Source: Alkaliphilus hydrothermalis
Lineage (GTDB): Bacteria > Bacillota > Clostridia > Peptostreptococcales > Natronincolaceae
NCBI RefSeq assembly: GCF_016908555.1
Contig: NZ_JAFBEE010000007.1
Location: 62,001 to 126,000, forward strand
Direction of reading: 5' to 3'
Length of the DNA stretch: 64,000 bases
This document shows positions 60,971-64,000 of this stretch, piece by piece. Made by a program: the position numbers and the translations under genes. Numbering within the stretch: position 1 is the first letter of the stretch; every line of letters starts with the position of its first letter. The notes beneath the pieces were generated by a model. The model searched no databases and was not told where the DNA came from. It was given only the letters and a program-made list of their open reading frames with translations.

Positions 60971-63019
60971 TTAAGCTTTATTATTGTTTAGTATATTATT
61001 CTGCATAATGATACTAACATCAAAATCTTTAACTTGATTATTTTTAGCAAATCTAATTTTTACAATTTTATCAGTTAAGCCTTCAATGAATCCTCTACCG
61101 AAAATTTTGTGGAACACTTCCCTACCTAACGTTAAATCCCCTTTAGCTGGACCTGTATATTGCATTTCACTAACAAATCTTGACGTGTCAGCCTTTCGAT
61201 CGTAACGAAATTGAGGTGAAAAAATATATAACTCTTCCTTTGCCCTTGTAATGGCAACATAAAACAATCTTCTCTCTTCCTCCAATTGTCCATCCATCTC
61301 TAAAGACTTACTATGGGGAATAATCTCTTCTACCGCATCTACAATGATAACCACCTCATACTCCAAACCCTTAGCACTATGCATTGTCAATAGGTGTACT
61401 TCGTTACTATTAAATTCTTTTTTCTTTGGTTGTTTTATTTTATTCCTAAACTCCTCTACATGCTTAAAAAATGCTACATGGGATGAGTATCTGACAGAAA
61501 CCTCCTCCAACTCATCTAACATTTCAAATAGTCCATTGCTGGAAATTTTCTTATCCATACAATAATCCTCAATGTATTGGTCATATTTCATTTCCTTTCG
61601 GATATATTCAATAGCTTCTGCTGTAGATAAGTTGCTGATGGTCTTTAAATCTACCTCCAGCTGATCCAACATTTTAATCTGATAAGCCTTCAGGTCTCCT
61701 TTAACTTTTAAGGAGGTTATAAAATCCTTATGGTACTGTTTGGCTGCCTCCATTCCCTTCTTCGTAATATATCTAGAGGGCTTATTAATAATCCTACCCA
61801 AAGAATCCATATCCATTAGGTTGTGGGAAGATTTTAAATAAGACATTACATCCTTAGAGACCCAGTGGTCATAGATATTGTACACCTGATCCTTGCAGAA
61901 GAAGGGTATTTGGTGTTCCAATAATGCCTCCACCATACCATTCGCCAATATATTAGTTCGATAAATAATCGCTATATCCTTATATTGATATCCTCTATTC
62001 ACGCAATCTTGAACCAATAGACATACCTCAGTTTTTTCTTCATCACGGGTTTTCGGAGTAAGATAATTAATTGCTTTTCCTTCTCCTTTAAAGGCTTCTA
62101 TATCTTTGTCCACCCTTATTTCATTTTTTTTAATAAGGGCATTTGCTACATCTATTACCTTCTGCTGACAACGGTAATTTACATTGATAATCACCTTCTC
62201 AGCCTTTGGATAAATCTTATCAAATTCTAGTATAAATTGAGGGTTTGCTCCCCTAAAGCTATAAATAGACTGATCATCATCCCCTACAACGAATACATTG
62301 TTTGAGGGAACAGCCATCATTCTAACAATTTCAAATTGAATCTTATTAATATCTTGAAACTCATCAATCAAAATGTATTGATATTGATTTCTTAGACGAT
62401 TTAGCACATTAGGGTTAGATTTTAAAAGCTGATAGCATTTAATCAGCATATCATCGAAATCAATCTTCTTATGATCCTTCTTAAAGGTCTCATAATAATG
62501 GACTAACCGCTGAAAATCATCACTAGAAATCGTATTGGGAATAAACTCTTGACGATTAAGATAATTACTGTAAAATAGGCCTAATTCAAGGATAATCTCC
62601 TTAATCAGTTCATCGTCTTCTCCTTGTCCAATTCCAAGGGTTTTAATTATATTTTTAATTAGTCCATATTTATCCTTTTCCGATAATATGCTTGATAGGT
62701 CATATCCAGCATAGCTACGGATCACCCTAAAGAAAATAGAATGAAAGGTTCCAAAATTAACGCTACTCCCCTGAGGCCCACTACTACAATTGAGTTTCTC
62801 AAACCTTTGTTTCATTTCCTCTGCTGATGCCTTTGTAAAGGTAATTACTAATATGTTTTGAGGATTTACCTTAAAGTGTTGAATCAAATGGGTTAGGCGA
62901 TAGGTTATTACTGTCGTTTTCCCCGAGCCTGGCCCAGCGTAGACCATACAAGGTCCTTTATGATGCTGGACAGCCTTCCGCTGCTGTTTATTTAATCTAT
63001 TTAGAAATTGATAATCCAT
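60971..63019 (-). CDS. UvrD/PcrA-type superfamily 1 DNA helicase
   Basis: 682 residues. Helicase motifs in order: Q-motif LNKQQRKAV, Walker A YAGPGSGKTTV (near 30), VITFTKASAEEMKQRF, Walker B LIDEFQDINK, GDDDQSIYSFRGA, INVNYRC, MHSAKGLEYEVV and YVAITRAKEELYIF. It ends with a short tail HKIFGRGFIEGL, as in UvrD. PcrA is usually 720-770 residues and sits with ligA, so this shorter, separate protein is likely an accessory paralogue used in repair (inference). ATG after GGTGCAAA. Confidence 0.88.
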   Translation of the reverse strand: MDYQFLNRLNKQQRKAVQHHKGPCMVYAGPGSGKTTVITYRLTHLIQHFKVNPQNILVITFTKASAEEMKQRFEKLNCSSGPQGSSVNFGTFHSIFFRVIRSYAGYDLSSILSEKDKYGLIKNIIKTLGIGQGEDDELIKEIILELGLFYSNYLNRQEFIPNTISSDDFQRLVHYYETFKKDHKKIDFDDMLIKCYQLLKSNPNVLNRLRNQYQYILIDEFQDINKIQFEIVRMMAVPSNNVFVVGDDDQSIYSFRGANPQFILEFDKIYPKAEKVIINVNYRCQQKVIDVANALIKKNEIRVDKDIEAFKGEGKAINYLTPKTRDEEKTEVCLLVQDCVNRGYQYKDIAIIYRTNILANGMVEALLEHQIPFFCKDQVYNIYDHWVSKDVMSYLKSSHNLMDMDSLGRIINKPSRYITKKGMEAAKQYHKDFITSLKVKGDLKAYQIKMLDQLEVDLKTISNLSTAEAIEYIRKEMKYDQYIEDYCMDKKISSNGLFEMLDELEEVSVRYSSHVAFFKHVEEFRNKIKQPKKKEFNSNEVHLLTMHSAKGLEYEVVIIVDAVEEIIPHSKSLEMDGQLEEERRLFYVAITRAKEELYIFSPQFRYDRKADTSRFVSEMQYTGPAKGDLTLGREVFHKIFGRGFIEGLTDKIVKIRFAKNNQVKDFDVSIIMQNNILNNNKA

Positions 63020-63188
63020 TTTGCACCTCTTATTTTATTTCTAATAATCATCCTAAACCTACATTATTACTGACTTAAAAGTACTTACTTTTTTCATTCA
63101 TGAAACTCCATTTAAGCATACATTTACATTAGCATTAGATACTTTCTTCATTATAAAAGTTTATCATATCTTTTGTTATAGGACAAAT

Positions 63189-63226
63189 AAAAAGAAAAAG
63201 CTAGAGGCCTTTGACCTATAGCTTAA
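63189..63226 (-). terminator. Terminator of the gene at the right edge
   Basis: On the minus strand AAGCTATAGGTC pairs with GGCCTCTAGCTT around a short loop, then TTTCTTTTT. Confidence 0.75.
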
Positions 63227-63269
63227 TCCACTAAATTCAATATAACTAAATCTATTCCATTAAAATACC

Positions 63270-64000
63270 TTACCTCTCCATGATCAACTGCTTAATAATT
63301 CCTGTATAGAGTTTTCTTAATTCCTCTAATTCACCAGAGTTATCTCCATCCTCTACTGTATTTTTCCTCATGACCAATAGTTCGTCGACGGCAGTAGGAT
63401 TTCCCTTCTCCTGGGAAATAAGATAAGCATAATTCTTTATCAATTGTTTTTTAATAGATAACTCCATTTCCATTGATAGCATTTCCCTATAATAGTCAAT
63501 CACAGCTTTTGTTTCATTTAATTCCAGATATTCATTAGCGATAAAAAGACCAGCCCTTACTTTGTAAGCTTCATTGCTAGCTGATTGATAATAGTCTTCA
63601 GCTAGCATTATAATTTCTTCATCATCAACATATTGTTTTGCTATTCTTAAAAACTTATATAACCCATCAATTTTGTAAATATCTTCATATTTAATTTCTT
63701 CATTTAAATACAATAATCCTTCCCTTACCAACTCATCTTTTCTTTCTATACCAGTGCCTTTATCGTAAAGTATAAGGTAATAGTTGTTACCAATTAGATT
63801 CCCATAGTTCTGATTTTTCAATTGCCATAAAGTCTTTGTTGGCTCAGTATCATATAGATGAGACTCATTTCGAGGAATATATCCCACGAATGAGATGTAT
63901 TCCAAGGAAGTAATTGCATTTATAAACAATTGATCTTCATCTTCATCTCCAGTAAGTTGAAACAGTGGGAGTTTTTTTTCAATTTCCTCACCCTTGATAG
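63270..64000 (-). CDS. Unknown protein, helical repeats, 5' end outside window
   Basis: The frame stays open to the window edge (at least 243 residues), so the TTG at 63929 is not the start. The visible part is polar and mostly helical, with TPR-like pieces such as KFLRIAKQYVDDEEIIMLAEDYYQ and KVRAGLFIANEYLELNE spaced about 35-45 residues apart. No motif identifies a function. Confidence 0.6.
   Translation of the reverse strand, partial: IKGEEIEKKLPLFQLTGDEDEDQLFINAITSLEYISFVGYIPRNESHLYDTEPTKTLWQLKNQNYGNLIGNNYYLILYDKGTGIERKDELVREGLLYLNEEIKYEDIYKIDGLYKFLRIAKQYVDDEEIIMLAEDYYQSASNEAYKVRAGLFIANEYLELNETKAVIDYYREMLSMEMELSIKKQLIKNYAYLISQEKGNPTAVDELLVMRKNTVEDGDNSGELEELRKLYTGIIKQLIMER

Overview
The window is low-GC DNA from an anaerobic, endospore-forming Firmicute. 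Gene content (SpoVB-like flippase, SleB-like lysin, ATP-type PEP carboxykinase, arginine deiminase, flavodiiron protein, Na+-NQR-type redox pump, lysine riboswitch, a selenocysteine codon in a peroxiredoxin, tRNA genes with encoded CCA, strong AGGAGG ribosome sites) points to the Clostridia and most resembles Alkaliphilus and its relatives. That placement comes from recognising gene families, not from a database search. No phage, insertion sequence or CRISPR array was seen.

Layout. 1-2.0 kb: second half of a heterodimeric ABC exporter, cut by the window edge. 2.2-6.5 kb: a small Cys-rich protein on the minus strand, then fprA-arcA-hisJ on the plus strand, then an orphan rpsN with a zinc-ribbon gene on the minus strand. 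6.6-9.8 kb: a MocR regulator divergent from a class III aminotransferase and an acetyltransferase. 9.85-11.0 kb: a peroxiredoxin whose catalytic Cys codon is TGA, and a degenerate GGDEF protein. 11.2-16.0 kb: SpoVB-like flippase, PolX, EAL-CBS protein. 16.2-19.8 kb: moeA, moeA-PBP and MOSC molybdenum cofactor operon. 20.1-26 kb: pckA, an FtsH paralogue, a 56-residue protein, a MATE exporter and tRNA-Ala. 26-36.5 kb: mixed single genes (VOC, AEC transporter, two GNATs, CD3324-like, RluA, NAD kinase, an unknown, Nudix, dicarboxylate symporter, a divergent [FeFe]-hydrogenase-like protein). 36.6-40.8 kb: tRNA-Val and nqrBCDEF with no nqrA. 40.9-49.4 kb: YitT, an unknown barrel protein, and the lysine/diaminopimelate operon asd-dapA-dapB-dapH-lysC-aminotransferase under a lysine riboswitch. 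49.6-58 kb: folC, SleB-like lysin, FMN hydroxy-acid dehydrogenase, nitrilase-family amidase, plsC, iscS-thiI-moaC. 58.2-58.8 kb: five tandem copies of a ~124 bp partly palindromic repeat. 58.8-64 kb: LUD protein, a putative small RNA under Spo0A-like boxes, asparaginase, a UvrD-type helicase and a partial unknown gene.

The most notable point is the peroxiredoxin at 9850-10326. Reading through one in-frame TGA restores a complete, otherwise Cys-free Bcp protein with selenocysteine exactly at the peroxidatic position, and a hairpin of bacterial SECIS form lies at the expected distance behind the TGA. Together with the two moeA genes, the MOSC gene, moaC and the iscS-thiI sulfur-transfer pair this suggests a genome that uses selenium and molybdenum or tungsten enzymes. 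Other points are the NQR cluster without NqrA, the degenerate GGDEF protein with a ribbon-helix-helix tail, and the repeat array.
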